From NCBI GenBank assembly GCA_913060695.1, contig CAJXUA010000012.1, forward strand, positions 1 through 64,000: a DNA stretch of 64,000 nucleotides, read 5' to 3'. The position numbers and the translations under genes are program-made. The DNA comes from an uncultured Gammaproteobacteria bacterium. Lineage in GTDB: Bacteria; Pseudomonadota; Gammaproteobacteria; Pseudomonadales; Pseudohongiellaceae. The notes under the pieces are model-generated. The model made no database searches, was not told where the DNA came from, and saw only the letters and a program-made list of their open reading frames with translations. Below, piece by piece: positions 17,511 to 26,892 of the stretch. How positions within the stretch are numbered: position 1 is the stretch's first letter; each line of letters starts with the position of its first letter.

Positions 17511-19672
17511 AAAGTCGACTTGATCTTGAACAACAGCTGAGCGCCGGTGTTAGTGCAGCTATATTCGATTTCGCGAAGATCGCGATTTCGAATATGGCCG
17601 TTGTAACGCTTCCTCTCGAAACAGCGCTCGGAGTCGATGGCATTGTTCACCTCTAGTCGATAGGTAAAATTGCGATAGCCAACCTTCTCGACAAACGCCG
17701 TTAGGTCCGTTCTAACTTTACCGACGCCATAGAACAAGACATTGTCTATGTCATAGCGCACACGGTTACCACCTGTGCCCCCAACCCCGCCAATACCGTC
17801 CTGGTAACTCATACCGTAGCTTAGATTGTAGGCAGAAATATCGTGTCGGAAGCCGATGCGAAAACTGCCCCTATCGATTGGGATAATGGTGCGCTTCTTG
17901 GCGATAAGCGGGTCATAGATATACGCGTCTTCTAAGTTCAAGCCTGCCGTAACAACCGCGCTGGGGAGATTAAGAAAGCCCAAGCGAATACTCGCATTGA
18001 GATACAGCCCGAAAATCTTACCGTCGCCAACATTGCCGTTGGTGCTTAGCAGCGTCTGGGGGTTCGGGGAGATATCGATACGGCCGATAGAGTTACGCAC
18101 ATCGTAATAGAACAGGCGCGAGTTGAGCACGCCGCTATCGTTAGGTAAACGATAATCGAGGTTTAGGTTGTAGCGCCAGGTTTGTTCTTGCTCTAAGCCT
18201 GGGTTGCCAACCTGAGTGTCTTGATCCTCGTCTTGAGCATTCACACTAGCGGAGAAGTCCGCGAAACTCAGCTGCGACACGTCTTTCTCTGCCGACATAC
18301 GCAGTTGAAAGCTGCGGCTTATGTCGAAGCGAAAATCCAACTTAGGTTTTATGAAGTCGAAATCGCGTTTCTTATTCACATCTCCGGACTGCGCGATCTC
18401 GGAGACCTCGTACAAAAGGCTGCTCTCTAGGGACATGCGCGGGTTGATCTGCCAGTTGTGCACGGCAAAGCCCTCATAGCGAATCTCCTCCACTTGCGAC
18501 ACCGCATTGGGCACGAAAACCGGCGATAAGCCGCCATATTCGAGCGACGCAGGAGCCCCTGTTCTAGCCCCCAGCTTTAGTGCGGAGTTCTGTATGGTTT
18601 GCGAACCTTCCAGCCCTAATTCAAGAGCCTGATTACCATAGAGATTCCACGCATAGGAGGTCCGTACAATGCGCTCTCTATAACGACTGTCGGAGGCGAG
18701 AAAGAGGTTCTTCGTCTCGGGCTGCCCTTGCCCAGAGGACACATAGCGCTCGCGCACGCTGTCATTATTTTTCTCGTTCACAATGAACAAGACTTTGTAT
18801 TTAGCGCCGCCATCGAAGCTGTGCTCGTAGTCCCCGCCTAGCTCCCAGTTTGTGGCCGTTGCGGGTAAGTCTTCTCGCTCAATAAGAAGTGTATTCGGAG
18901 TGGTTTTGAGGTCGGTGATCTTGCGTAACAAGGTCGCGGGCGGGTCATTCTCGCCATAGAGCGCATTTAAGGACACGCGGTCATTGTCGCTCATCTGGTA
19001 AACGAGATTCGAATTGAAAGTGTAGTTCGTTTGTTCACGCTGCCGATCGAATACTCGAGTCTCATTAAGCCTGCCATCGGCCAATACACTCAACTCCCTA
19101 CTCTCTTGCAGCTCGTAGCCAGACCCGAGAGTGGCATTGACTAGATAATTCAAAGAACCTCGCTGCCCGCTATAGGATAGCGAGCCAGTTGGGTCCAGGG
19201 TGCCATCATGGTAGTAAGCTGCACCCGCCTCTGCGGAGATGCTAGAGCTCGCCTGCACTTCCAGCAACACGATATTCACGAGCTGACCGCTATTGCGCAC
19301 ATCTAAGTCGCCGGATGTGCCGCGAATGATCTCGATATAGCTGACCTGGTTTGCAGGAATACGATCCAGTTGAGCCCCAGTCTCATTCGCTTTTCCTGCC
19401 AGACGCTTGCCATTGATCAATATCTGGCTCTCGCTGCCTAGCCCGCGATTATTGTTATTACCTACACTAGGCACCTGATTGCCATCTAGGGCCAGTGCGA
19501 TTCCGGGTATTCGATTTAGCATGTCATTCACAGACACCGCACCGAATTCCGCGAAATAGCTCGCGGGATAGCGCACCGAAGCACTCTCATCAACAGAGTC
19601 TTGTGCGAAACTAGTAGAGACGGGAAGGCAGAGAATAAGAATGGCAACGAACGTGGCGGGGTGTCTAGTCAA
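17507..19672 (-). CDS. TonB-dependent outer-membrane receptor
   Basis: This 721-residue receptor has a signal peptide (ending VSTSFAQD), a short plug domain (about residues 30-140, with RGLGSESQILINGKRLAG and the EIIRGTSGDLDVRNSG turn) and a beta-barrel ending in Phe (KIKSTF), as expected for BAM-dependent insertion. It lacks an N-terminal regulatory-like domain, unlike the receptor at 2937. Its ligand is unknown and no transport gene is beside it. The stop overlaps the convergent gene by four bases. Confidence 0.87.
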   Translation of the reverse strand: MTRHPATFVAILILCLPVSTSFAQDSVDESASVRYPASYFAEFGAVSVNDMLNRIPGIALALDGNQVPSVGNNNNRGLGSESQILINGKRLAGKANETGAQLDRIPANQVSYIEIIRGTSGDLDVRNSGQLVNIVLLEVQASSSISAEAGAAYYHDGTLDPTGSLSYSGQRGSLNYLVNATLGSGYELQESRELSVLADGRLNETRVFDRQREQTNYTFNSNLVYQMSDNDRVSLNALYGENDPPATLLRKITDLKTTPNTLLIEREDLPATATNWELGGDYEHSFDGGAKYKVLFIVNEKNNDSVRERYVSSGQGQPETKNLFLASDSRYRERIVRTSYAWNLYGNQALELGLEGSQTIQNSALKLGARTGAPASLEYGGLSPVFVPNAVSQVEEIRYEGFAVHNWQINPRMSLESSLLYEVSEIAQSGDVNKKRDFDFIKPKLDFRFDISRSFQLRMSAEKDVSQLSFADFSASVNAQDEDQDTQVGNPGLEQEQTWRYNLNLDYRLPNDSGVLNSRLFYYDVRNSIGRIDISPNPQTLLSTNGNVGDGKIFGLYLNASIRLGFLNLPSAVVTAGLNLEDAYIYDPLIAKKRTIIPIDRGSFRIGFRHDISAYNLSYGMSYQDGIGGVGGTGGNRVRYDIDNVLFYGVGKVRTDLTAFVEKVGYRNFTYRLEVNNAIDSERCFERKRYNGHIRNRDLREIEYSCTNTGAQLLFKIKSTF

Positions 19673-20127
19673 AATTGGGCTCGCTTAAATTGTTTTTATT
19701 GTTATATGGCAGTTTGCGCATTAAACGTGAGCTAGGGGATTCCGTCTACCGTTTTGCGGAATAAGACTGGTGAGTATTGAAAAAAGTGGATATCAGAATC
19801 ACTCAGGCCAAGCACAATCAACAATCACAGAGAAAAGGGATCTCTCGCTATAGAAAGAAATGGCCACTAAGCTCTAACTAGGCACCGTTGAAATAGCACC
19901 GTATAATGCGGCTCAGAACAAGAATCACTCGAACAGTTTAGCCGATACCCCTGATGATGGTAGTTTACTTAAACGCACTATTTCTGCCTTGTGCGTAGCT
20001 AAAACTTTAATTTCTTCTTTGATATCACTCCGAAATCACATCCCATAAAGCCCCACTGTTAAAGGTGAAGCTTTCACAGTGCAAAAAGGCGCTTTAGTGT
20101 CATCGCGCGGTTAAAGGTGACCCATTA
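19673..20127. other. intergenic region with a hairpin
   Basis: No gene can be supported in this 455-base divergent gap. The one clear structure is an inverted repeat at 20054-20081: arms CACTGTTAAAG and CTTTCACAGTG pair at ten of eleven positions around a six-base loop, 46 bases before the next gene. It could be an operator or a 5' leader hairpin. AGGTGA at 20115-20120 is the ribosome site of that gene. Confidence 0.5.
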
Positions 20128-21255
20128 ATGCTCGACTCAAATCTGCAAAGCCTCCGGTCTAAGCCGCTGTTGCCCAATGAGCCAAGAATCATCAACTCGG
20201 CATTCCAGCAGCTTTTGACTGACCGCTACCTAACACCCAATTTGCATGAGCTAGAAAGTTACTTCCTTGCTATCCGCGAATCTTTGGATAGTGAATTAAG
20301 CCAGCTAAAACCGGTGAAACTGGGCAAATCCTACCCACTAGGCCAATGTTTAGAGATCGCCGAAGCGGTTTATAAGCGTTTGCGCGCGGCGAGGCAATTT
20401 GCATTGCCACCTCATGCTATAAAGGGATTTGACGCGATGCGCGCGTTTCTCAGAGATGGGGGCAGTTTTAGACAGGTCTGGGGCGATTTACGCGGGCAGT
20501 ATTTCCAAAATGCCTTTCAACTAGGTACTCTCTACCTCGATGTCGCCAATGATACTGTCGTGGCCACCAAACCGAAGATAGAAATTCTGCCGTTTGAGCA
20601 GGCTAATATTGTACCGATAAGAGACTTTGAGCATTTTATCATTGTTGCGCAGCGGTACTGGAAGGACGAGGTTTATCCAAATCATGTATTACCAGGGCTA
20701 GCCCCTTATTGCCCCCTAATCCATATGAGCAAAGTAGGGGCAGTTAGGCTCCATGACGCGACACAGTATATGATAGGAATGACACGAATTAAGGCATTTG
20801 AGCCTAGCGAGACAGTGCTACGCGCAGCCCCTATGCCCCAAGACCTATTCGATGCCGTTCGTGAAGCACTCAAAGGGACTTCCTTACGAGTTGCAAGTAA
20901 TCCAGAGCAAGGCCGTCGCGAGGCACTGCGACAGTGCCAACAGTACAGAGCTAAACGCTGGCATCAGAGCGACAAACCCTTTGATAAAATCTTATTGGAA
21001 GTACAACAATCCAATTACCGTTTTTCACAATTTCAATTCACTAGAAAACCCAAGGAAATAGACATGGCAACAGTCAAAATAGACGACAAAGAATATGATG
21101 CAGACAGCCTCTCAGAAGAGGCCAACACGCAGTTGCAAAACCTGCGCTTCGTCGATCAAGAGCTAGCGCGCCTGCAAGGCCAAGCAGCAGTTTTACAAAC
21201 GGCCCGTACTTCTTACGCTAACGCGTTGAAAGCGGCATTACCTGACGGTAAGTAA
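20128..21255 (+). CDS. unrecognised protein with DUF6447-like C-terminal domain
   Basis: The 375-residue cytoplasmic product has two parts. Residues 1-312 form a mixed alpha/beta region I cannot assign, with LRAARQFALPPHAIKGFDAM and GDLRGQYFQNAFQLGTLYLD as distinctive segments. Residues 313-375 begin again with Met (MATVKIDDKEYDADSLSEEA) and resemble the short stand-alone proteins annotated, as I recall, DUF6447. An ATG at 21064 after GGAAATAGAC could be an internal start producing the small domain alone. No signal peptide or membrane segment is seen. The gene is isolated, looks slightly more A/T-rich than its neighbours by eye, and is preceded by a hairpin. Confidence 0.65.
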   Translation: MLDSNLQSLRSKPLLPNEPRIINSAFQQLLTDRYLTPNLHELESYFLAIRESLDSELSQLKPVKLGKSYPLGQCLEIAEAVYKRLRAARQFALPPHAIKGFDAMRAFLRDGGSFRQVWGDLRGQYFQNAFQLGTLYLDVANDTVVATKPKIEILPFEQANIVPIRDFEHFIIVAQRYWKDEVYPNHVLPGLAPYCPLIHMSKVGAVRLHDATQYMIGMTRIKAFEPSETVLRAAPMPQDLFDAVREALKGTSLRVASNPEQGRREALRQCQQYRAKRWHQSDKPFDKILLEVQQSNYRFSQFQFTRKPKEIDMATVKIDDKEYDADSLSEEANTQLQNLRFVDQELARLQGQAAVLQTARTSYANALKAALPDGK

Positions 21256-21285
21256 GCAATGCCTAAGGAGTTACTAGGTAGCCAG

Positions 21286-21303
21286 CCTGCCCTGCGGGGC
21301 AGG
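21286..21303 (+). terminator. possible hairpin terminator
   Basis: CCTGCCC (21286-21292) pairs with GGGCAGG (21297-21303) around a four-base loop, 30 bases after the stop at 21255. There is no clear T-run after it, so intrinsic termination is only possible. Confidence 0.4.
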
Positions 21304-21404
21304 AGCTTGTGTCTCCTCCACCATCAGCTATATCCTCTCTATTAAATTGCGATTCTCAATCGCTCGCATCCCGCCACTCATCGCCACGAAAAAAGAGCCT
21401 TGCT

Positions 21405-23156
21405 ATGAAATTCACACTACCCCTGCTGAGTTTGGTATTGATAAGTGCCTGCTCCGAACCCACAACGCAACAAACAAGCGAACCGGCCCCACTGGCAACA
21501 GTAGCTGTTGAAGCTACCGACGGCTGGAACTTGGGCTATATGGCAGCGGTTGCAAACCCCTATGCCACGGACGCAGCAGCATTAATGCTAGCGCAAGGCG
21601 GGCATGCCGTGGACGCAGCGATTGCAGCTCACCTAGTCCTGGGCCTAGTAGAGCCAGAGAGCTCGGGCATCGGTGGCGGTGGCTTTATGGTGGTGTATGA
21701 ACGCGAGGAGAAACAGGTGCATTTCCTCGACGGTAGAGAGACAGCCCCAGCAGGCGCAACGGCCGATATGTTTATGCGTGAGAATGAACAAATGGGTTTT
21801 CTCGATGCATGGCAGAGCGGCAAGTCAATTGGGGTACCCGGCGCCATTGCCTTGTACAAACTAGCCCACGACGAATACGGCAAACTGCCCTGGGCCACTC
21901 TGTTCGAGCCGGCGATTCAGCTTGCCAGTGAAGGCTTTGAGGTAACCGCGAAGATGGCTGGCTATCTGCCCCAGTTGGCGCAGATCTCCCGCTTAGACGA
22001 GAATCCCGGATCAGCGGAATACTTCTACCCAAATGGTCAGCCCTTGCAGGCCGGCAGTTTATTGCGCAACCCAGAATATGCACATACGCTGCAGCGCGTG
22101 GCTCAGGAGGGACCTTCTGCGTTCTATAGCGGCGAGATAGCCGAAGCGATGGCAGAAGCTGCGCAGGCTGGCCCAGAGGCGGGCAGTATGACGGTAGAGG
22201 ACATCGCTGCCTACAAGGCAGTGTCGCGCCCTGCTGTTTGCGGTGCTTGGCGCGCCTTGAATATTTGCTCCGCCACGCCTCCTTCTTCGGGCGCCATGCA
22301 AATCATGATGGCGAACCTGTATGACGGAATGGTGTCCGAGAATGCCACGCAAGAGCAGCAAATAGCGGCATTCGTCGATGCCCAACGCCTTGCCTATGCG
22401 GACCGCGATTACTATTTTGGCGATCCAGATCGTATCTCGGTGCCTGTTGAGCAGTTATTGGATCCGCGCTATATCGAGGCGCGTGCTAACAACCCAACCG
22501 CCCCTGGTGATACTCCTGTAGCTGGCGACCCGAGCGCAGTGCTAGGTAACGACAGCGCCGCTATCTGGTCCGCGGATAATACCGACGAGGTTGCCGGTAC
22601 CACCCATTTCTCTATCGTCGATAATGAAGGCAACGCGGTCTCGATTACGATGACCGTCGAGTCACCCTTCGGCTCTGGCCGCTGGGCGGCAGGCTTTCTC
22701 CTCAACAACGAGATGACTGACTTCGACCGTGGCTTCGACGCCAGCGCAGCAGAGCCAGCCAATATGATTCGTCCTAGCGCCCGCCCACGCTCCTCCATGT
22801 CGCCCACCATCATTCTGGATGCCGATATGGACCTGTATATGGTCACGGGCTCGCCGGGCGGCAACTCAATCCCTGCGTATACGGCCAAGACGGTTTTAGG
22901 AATTGTCGACTGGGGCATGTCCGTGCAAGAGGCGGTGAACTTCCCCAATATCATCGCCCGTGGCGATACCGTGCGTGTAGAGATCGGCCGCGAGCCAGGA
23001 CAGGAGCTGTCGAACTCTCTAACAGCCGCTGGCTACAAGGTTGAGGAAGTGGACGGTGAGAACTCTGGCCTGCACGTTATTCTAGTTACCGAAGATGGCC
23101 TAATCGGCGCTGCAGACCCGCGCCGTGAAGGCACTGTGGTGAGTGGCAAGCTTTAA
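21405..23156 (+). CDS. ggt: gamma-glutamyltransferase (lipoprotein precursor)
   Basis: This self-cleaving enzyme transfers or hydrolyses the gamma-glutamyl group of glutathione and related compounds in the periplasm. From ATG 21405 (AAGAG eight bases upstream) the 583-residue precursor has a lipobox-like LISAC at the end of a short signal peptide, so it is probably lipid-anchored. The autoprocessing nucleophile is T399 in GTTHFSIVDNEGNAVS. Upstream are the typical ESSGIGGGGFMVV and later SPGG segments. It is monocistronic and its stop is five bases before a repeat. Confidence 0.93.
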   Translation: MKFTLPLLSLVLISACSEPTTQQTSEPAPLATVAVEATDGWNLGYMAAVANPYATDAAALMLAQGGHAVDAAIAAHLVLGLVEPESSGIGGGGFMVVYEREEKQVHFLDGRETAPAGATADMFMRENEQMGFLDAWQSGKSIGVPGAIALYKLAHDEYGKLPWATLFEPAIQLASEGFEVTAKMAGYLPQLAQISRLDENPGSAEYFYPNGQPLQAGSLLRNPEYAHTLQRVAQEGPSAFYSGEIAEAMAEAAQAGPEAGSMTVEDIAAYKAVSRPAVCGAWRALNICSATPPSSGAMQIMMANLYDGMVSENATQEQQIAAFVDAQRLAYADRDYYFGDPDRISVPVEQLLDPRYIEARANNPTAPGDTPVAGDPSAVLGNDSAAIWSADNTDEVAGTTHFSIVDNEGNAVSITMTVESPFGSGRWAAGFLLNNEMTDFDRGFDASAAEPANMIRPSARPRSSMSPTIILDADMDLYMVTGSPGGNSIPAYTAKTVLGIVDWGMSVQEAVNFPNIIARGDTVRVEIGREPGQELSNSLTAAGYKVEEVDGENSGLHVILVTEDGLIGAADPRREGTVVSGKL

Positions 23157-23161
23157 CGAGC

Positions 23162-23252
23162 GATCAAAGTGGGGATCAAAGGGGTCAGAGTAACTTGATC
23201 CGGAATTACCGGATCAAGTTACTCTGACCCCTTTGATCGACCCCTTTGATCG
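23162..23252. repeat. GGGGTCAGAGTAACTTGA-family inverted repeat, locus 3
   Basis: There is a perfect 30-base stem (23174-23203 with 23209-23238) and a five-base loop. A left partial unit (GATCAAAGTGGG) and a right partial unit (GACCCCTTTGATCGG) flank it. It fills the gap between the convergent stops of ggt (23156) and cytochrome b561 (23259). Confidence 0.92.
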
Positions 23253-23258
23253 GCCGGG

Positions 23259-23798
23259 CTAGGGCAGCATGCGTTTGAGCGTGTTGTCCTTGACCAGATA
23301 GTGGTGGTAGAGCGCAGCGAACGCGTGTATCGCGATAAAGAAATAGCCGGACATTCCTAGCACCTCATGTGCCTCCGAGGCTAAACCAGCAAGGCTTTCC
23401 GACTCGGATACCAGCGATGGTAGCGCCAGTCCCCACAGACTCACAACATGCCCTTCGGCGTTGACCATGATCCAACCGATCAGAGGTGCGCCAATCATCA
23501 ACACATAGAGATAAACCTTCATCAGCTTTGTGATACGCATCTGCCACGTCGGTGGTTGCGGCACTATGGCCGGAATCTTCGCACGTAGAATAGTCACCGC
23601 TCGGAACAGAGCAATCGGCAACAGACACACACCAAGATAGATATGCCAGTCTTCCATTGGGCGCCGCAGGGCGTGCCCTCTAGGCAAAGACTCATGCAAC
23701 TCGATGCTGATGTAGATCGCCGCCATAAGCACTAACGTCAACCAATGTAGCGTAATAGAAAGTGTCGAATAGCGGTCATGTCTGGCAGTGTTGTTCAT
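23259..23798 (-). CDS. cytochrome b561 family protein
   Basis: This 179-residue inner-membrane diheme b protein has four helices. Probable heme-ligand histidines are in ITLHWLTLV, MEDWHIYLG, SEAHEVLGM and IAIHAFAALYHHYL. Bacterial members pass electrons between quinone and periplasmic carriers or scavenge superoxide. ATG 23798 is chosen for GGGAG six bases upstream. It is divergent from the cytochrome c-propeller gene, across a gap that contains a half-repeat. Confidence 0.9.
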   Translation of the reverse strand: MNNTARHDRYSTLSITLHWLTLVLMAAIYISIELHESLPRGHALRRPMEDWHIYLGVCLLPIALFRAVTILRAKIPAIVPQPPTWQMRITKLMKVYLYVLMIGAPLIGWIMVNAEGHVVSLWGLALPSLVSESESLAGLASEAHEVLGMSGYFFIAIHAFAALYHHYLVKDNTLKRMLP

Positions 23799-23894
23799 AC
23801 GGAACTCCCTTTTCAATTAGTACTTGGGACATTATCCTCCCAATACTTAAGGCTTCCTTACGATATCTTGGCTAACGGCAAGTAGCTTGATTCA

Positions 23895-23922
23895 GATCAA
23901 AGGGGTCAGAGTAACTTGATCG
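23895..23922. repeat. solo left arm of the GGGGTCAGAGTAACTTGA repeat, locus 4
   Basis: A single 28-base arm (GATCAAAGG through CTTGATCG) is present without its partner. Unlike the other copies it lies in a divergent promoter region, between the starts at 23798 and 24014, not at a gene end. Confidence 0.85.
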
Positions 23923-24013
23923 AAATATGATCACGAATCGACAGAGATACTCCTACCCACTAATCGCGCTAAACGCACAAATTAATAAAATCGAAACCAC
24001 CGGAGCATGCCAA

Positions 24014-25216
24014 ATGAATAAGAATATTATTGCAGCTGCAATTTTGAGCTTTTCCGCCTGCGCCCCTAACGTTTTAGCTCAAGCGCCCCAAACCCTGCCC
24101 GAAGGGCCCGGCAAAGCCTTGGTTGAGAACCTTTGCAGCAGCTGCCACAGCATCGCTACCATTACGCGAGCTGCTGGCTTTAGTCATGCACAGCAGTGGC
24201 ATGACTTGTTCTCAACCATGATCAAACTCCCTTCTGCGCAAGCCAATACCATCGCGGAGTACTTAGCAGAGCATTACCCAGAGGACCCCTCCAATCGGCC
24301 TAACTTGATCGCCGGTGATACACAGATCGAAATCATCGAATGGACAGTCCCAACACTTGGTCAAAGAGCGCGAGATCCCGTCGAAACTCCCGATGGCTCC
24401 ATCTGGTGGACGGGAATGTGGGCGAGCCTAGCTGGGCGCTTGGACCCAAACACTGGGGTGATGGAAGAGTTCCGCCTACCTCCCTCCTCTCGACCCCATA
24501 CTGTAGTGCCCGACACAGAAGGCAATATTTGGTACACCGGTAATAGCAACGCCACTATCGGCAAGCTAGACCCCGTCAGCGGCACTGTTACTGAGTTTAA
24601 GACTGAGGCACGTGACCCCCACTCTGCAACGTTTCATCCTAACGGCAATCTCTACTTCACCGCGCAAGGAGCCGGAATGCTTGGTCGATTGAATCCTTCC
24701 ACTGGAAAAGTCGATGAAATCGAGACGCAGCCACGCCCCTACGGCATTAAAGTGGCAGGCGACGGCATGCTGTGGATTGCCTTTAATGGCACCAATAAAA
24801 TTGGCAGCATGCATCCCGACACCATGGCTGTGAAATATTACGAGGTCCCAAACACGAGCACGCGTATTCGCCGATTAGATTTGGATAGCCAAGGCATGGT
24901 GTGGTTCGTGAACTCAACACAGGGCAAGATCGGTCGGCTCAACCCTGCCAACGGCGAGATCAAGCAATGGGACTCGCCAAGTGGCCCTAGCTCCCACCCC
25001 TATGCCATAGCCGTTATCGATGATGTGATTTGGTATAACGAATCCGGCATGCGCCCCGACGCACTTGTGCGCTTTAACCCACGCACCGAAGCGTTCCAAA
25101 GCTGGGCGATACCCTCAGGCGTCGGCATCGTGCGTAATATGTGGAAAACTGAGGCGGGAGACTTACTGATCCATCAGAGTAGCTCTAATCGAATAGGGCT
25201 GGTGAAGATCAATTGA
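24014..25216 (+). CDS. c-type cytochrome fused to a virginiamycin-B-lyase-like beta-propeller
   Basis: From ATG 24014 (GGAG eight bases upstream) the 400-residue exported protein has a signal peptide (ending NVLAQAP), a small heme domain with C41-x-x-C-H45 (CSSCH), and then a seven-bladed propeller (about residues 100-395) built of repeated 'D..G.IW.T...ANTIGRLDP.TG..TEF' units like streptogramin lyase Vgb. A role in streptogramin resistance is unlikely given the heme. Such fusions are more likely electron-accepting periplasmic dehydrogenases or binding proteins. The function is inferred only from architecture. Confidence 0.85.
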   Translation: MNKNIIAAAILSFSACAPNVLAQAPQTLPEGPGKALVENLCSSCHSIATITRAAGFSHAQQWHDLFSTMIKLPSAQANTIAEYLAEHYPEDPSNRPNLIAGDTQIEIIEWTVPTLGQRARDPVETPDGSIWWTGMWASLAGRLDPNTGVMEEFRLPPSSRPHTVVPDTEGNIWYTGNSNATIGKLDPVSGTVTEFKTEARDPHSATFHPNGNLYFTAQGAGMLGRLNPSTGKVDEIETQPRPYGIKVAGDGMLWIAFNGTNKIGSMHPDTMAVKYYEVPNTSTRIRRLDLDSQGMVWFVNSTQGKIGRLNPANGEIKQWDSPSGPSSHPYAIAVIDDVIWYNESGMRPDALVRFNPRTEAFQSWAIPSGVGIVRNMWKTEAGDLLIHQSSSNRIGLVKIN

Positions 25217-25229
25217 AGCTCTAGATTTC

Positions 25230-25319
25230 GTAGGAGCGCTCGCCCTATTTATGGGGGGCACGCCCGCGAAAAATATTTAGCATGTAATTGACCCTCTTCG
25301 CGGGCAAGCCCGCTCCTAC
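25230..25319. repeat. Pseudomonas-type REP inverted pair
   Basis: Outer arms GTAGGAGCG (25230-25238) and CGCTCCTAC (25311-25319) and inner arms GCCCGCGAA (25262-25270) and TTCGCGGGC (25297-25305) are perfect complements. The right unit contains GCGGGC-AA-GCCCGC, the core of the REP family common in Pseudomonas. The left unit is interrupted. It occupies the convergent gap between stops 25216 and 25332 and is unrelated in sequence to the GGGGTCAG family. Confidence 0.8.
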
Positions 25320-25331
25320 CTGCCAGTGGTT

Positions 25332-25790
25332 TTATTTTGCTAGTTCGAGTATGGCTTGCCATTCATTTGCGCTTACCGGCATAACAGAGAGTCTATTGCC
25401 TTTCTTTACCAATGCCAGATCCTCAAGTGCGGGACTTGCCTTGATCGCATCAAGGGAAAGGAGCTGGCTAAACTTCTGCACAAACACCACATCCACCGCT
25501 TCCCAGCGGGGCGAATCGCGCGAACTCTTCGGATCGAAATAAGGTGATTTAGGATCAAACTGTGCAGGGTCTGGATAAACACTTCGTGATACTCGCGCAG
25601 TGCCGGCCACCCCAATCAGCTTACAACTGGAATGATAGACAAACACCTCATCGCCCTCGTGCATTTGACGAAGAAAATTACGAGCCTGATAATTACGTAC
25701 CCCTTCCCAAACCATAGGCTCAATCGGCTGCGCAGCGAGGTCATCGATACTACATTCGGCTGGCTCTGTCTTTAGTAACCAGTAGTTCAC
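25332..25790 (-). CDS. EVE domain protein
   Basis: This 152-residue cytoplasmic protein is a single EVE domain (PUA-like fold, also in human THYN1), beginning MNYWLLKTEPAECSIDDL and carrying WEGVRNYQARNFLRQM and GDEVFVYHSSC. EVE domains bind modified bases in DNA or RNA. Stand-alone bacterial copies have no settled role. It is monocistronic and its 3' end meets the REP pair. Confidence 0.9.
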   Translation of the reverse strand: MNYWLLKTEPAECSIDDLAAQPIEPMVWEGVRNYQARNFLRQMHEGDEVFVYHSSCKLIGVAGTARVSRSVYPDPAQFDPKSPYFDPKSSRDSPRWEAVDVVFVQKFSQLLSLDAIKASPALEDLALVKKGNRLSVMPVSANEWQAILELAK

Positions 25791-25956
25791 TGGCTCCCTC
25801 CTTTTTCAAAATTAAATTAGCATGCCACGATAATAGCATTCTCTAAAGACGCAAGCAGATTGCAAGGAGCGTTTCGTTCGCGGGTAGCGTGGCTATTGCG
25901 AATCGAATGCGAAACGTTCGATACTCACAGCTCAAGTCCTTTTATAGGTAAGCATA

Positions 25957-26865
25957 ATGAAAATAATAACGAACGTGCTTAGTTTGATTCTATCGGTCTT
26001 GGTTTTGAGTAATCCGCTCAGTGCATTTGCGCAAACCAAAATCTCCTATGGTGCAGACCCAATGCAGTATGGCGAGCTCTCAATCCCTGCTGGTGCTGGC
26101 CCTTTCCCTGTCGTGACGTTTCTGCATGCAGGCTGCTGGAACTCCAGCGAAGGCATGATTAACGCATATCGAGCGATGGCCAAAGTGATGAACGAACATG
26201 GCATCGCCGCATGGAATATGCAGTACAGAGGCGCGTCAAGCCTCGGCGGCGGCTGGCCCGGCACCTGGTTGGACATCGCAAACGGTTTTGACGCGCTCGC
26301 TTCGATTGCGAAGGACTATCCAATCGACACGTCACGAGCGGTCGTGGTGGGACACTCCTCTGGTGGACACTATGGTGCATGGCTAGCAACACGGCCGCAA
26401 CTTCCCCCGACTAGCCAAATCTATGTAAAACCCTTAGTAAACCCTATGGCATTGGTAATGGCCGACGCCTACATCAACCCTCTAGTCATCGATTCCATAG
26501 GCACTTCGGGCGAGGTCTATTGCGGCGAACCGCTCTTGGAGAAATTGGTAGGTGGACCCGTGGAGCAGAATATTCAGAACTTCCTAGAAATCTCTCCGCT
26601 GGAATGGCTGCCCTGGGGAATCCCGCAGGAATTTATCGTTAGCACCTATCGCTATCCAGTATCCCTCCCCCGCGAACTCGCCCAAGGTAAGACCGCGCTC
26701 AAAAGCCTGCCGGACTACCCCGCACTAGCCGTGCTAGCCGGCGACGAGTTCAATATGCGGCTCATCGATAAAGAAGGCCATGGCGATTTCGTAAAGGAAG
26801 GCGCACGAGGCTATCTCGCCACAATCTCCGCTGTACTCCGCCTACTCGGCAAGCAGACCGAATAG
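25957..26865 (+). CDS. secreted alpha/beta hydrolase
   Basis: The 302-residue precursor has a signal peptide ending PLSAFAQT and an alpha/beta-hydrolase core: an HAGCWNSS oxyanion segment near residue 55, the nucleophile elbow GHSSGGH near residue 135, an Asp near 269 (LAGDEF or neighbour) and a terminal His in KEGHGDFV. It resembles the BD-FAE/esterase-lipase branch. The substrate is unknown. A weak AGGTAAG precedes the ATG. Confidence 0.85.
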   Translation: MKIITNVLSLILSVLVLSNPLSAFAQTKISYGADPMQYGELSIPAGAGPFPVVTFLHAGCWNSSEGMINAYRAMAKVMNEHGIAAWNMQYRGASSLGGGWPGTWLDIANGFDALASIAKDYPIDTSRAVVVGHSSGGHYGAWLATRPQLPPTSQIYVKPLVNPMALVMADAYINPLVIDSIGTSGEVYCGEPLLEKLVGGPVEQNIQNFLEISPLEWLPWGIPQEFIVSTYRYPVSLPRELAQGKTALKSLPDYPALAVLAGDEFNMRLIDKEGHGDFVKEGARGYLATISAVLRLLGKQTE

Positions 26866-26892
26866 ATCGAACGAATAGGATTGAAGGGTTTC

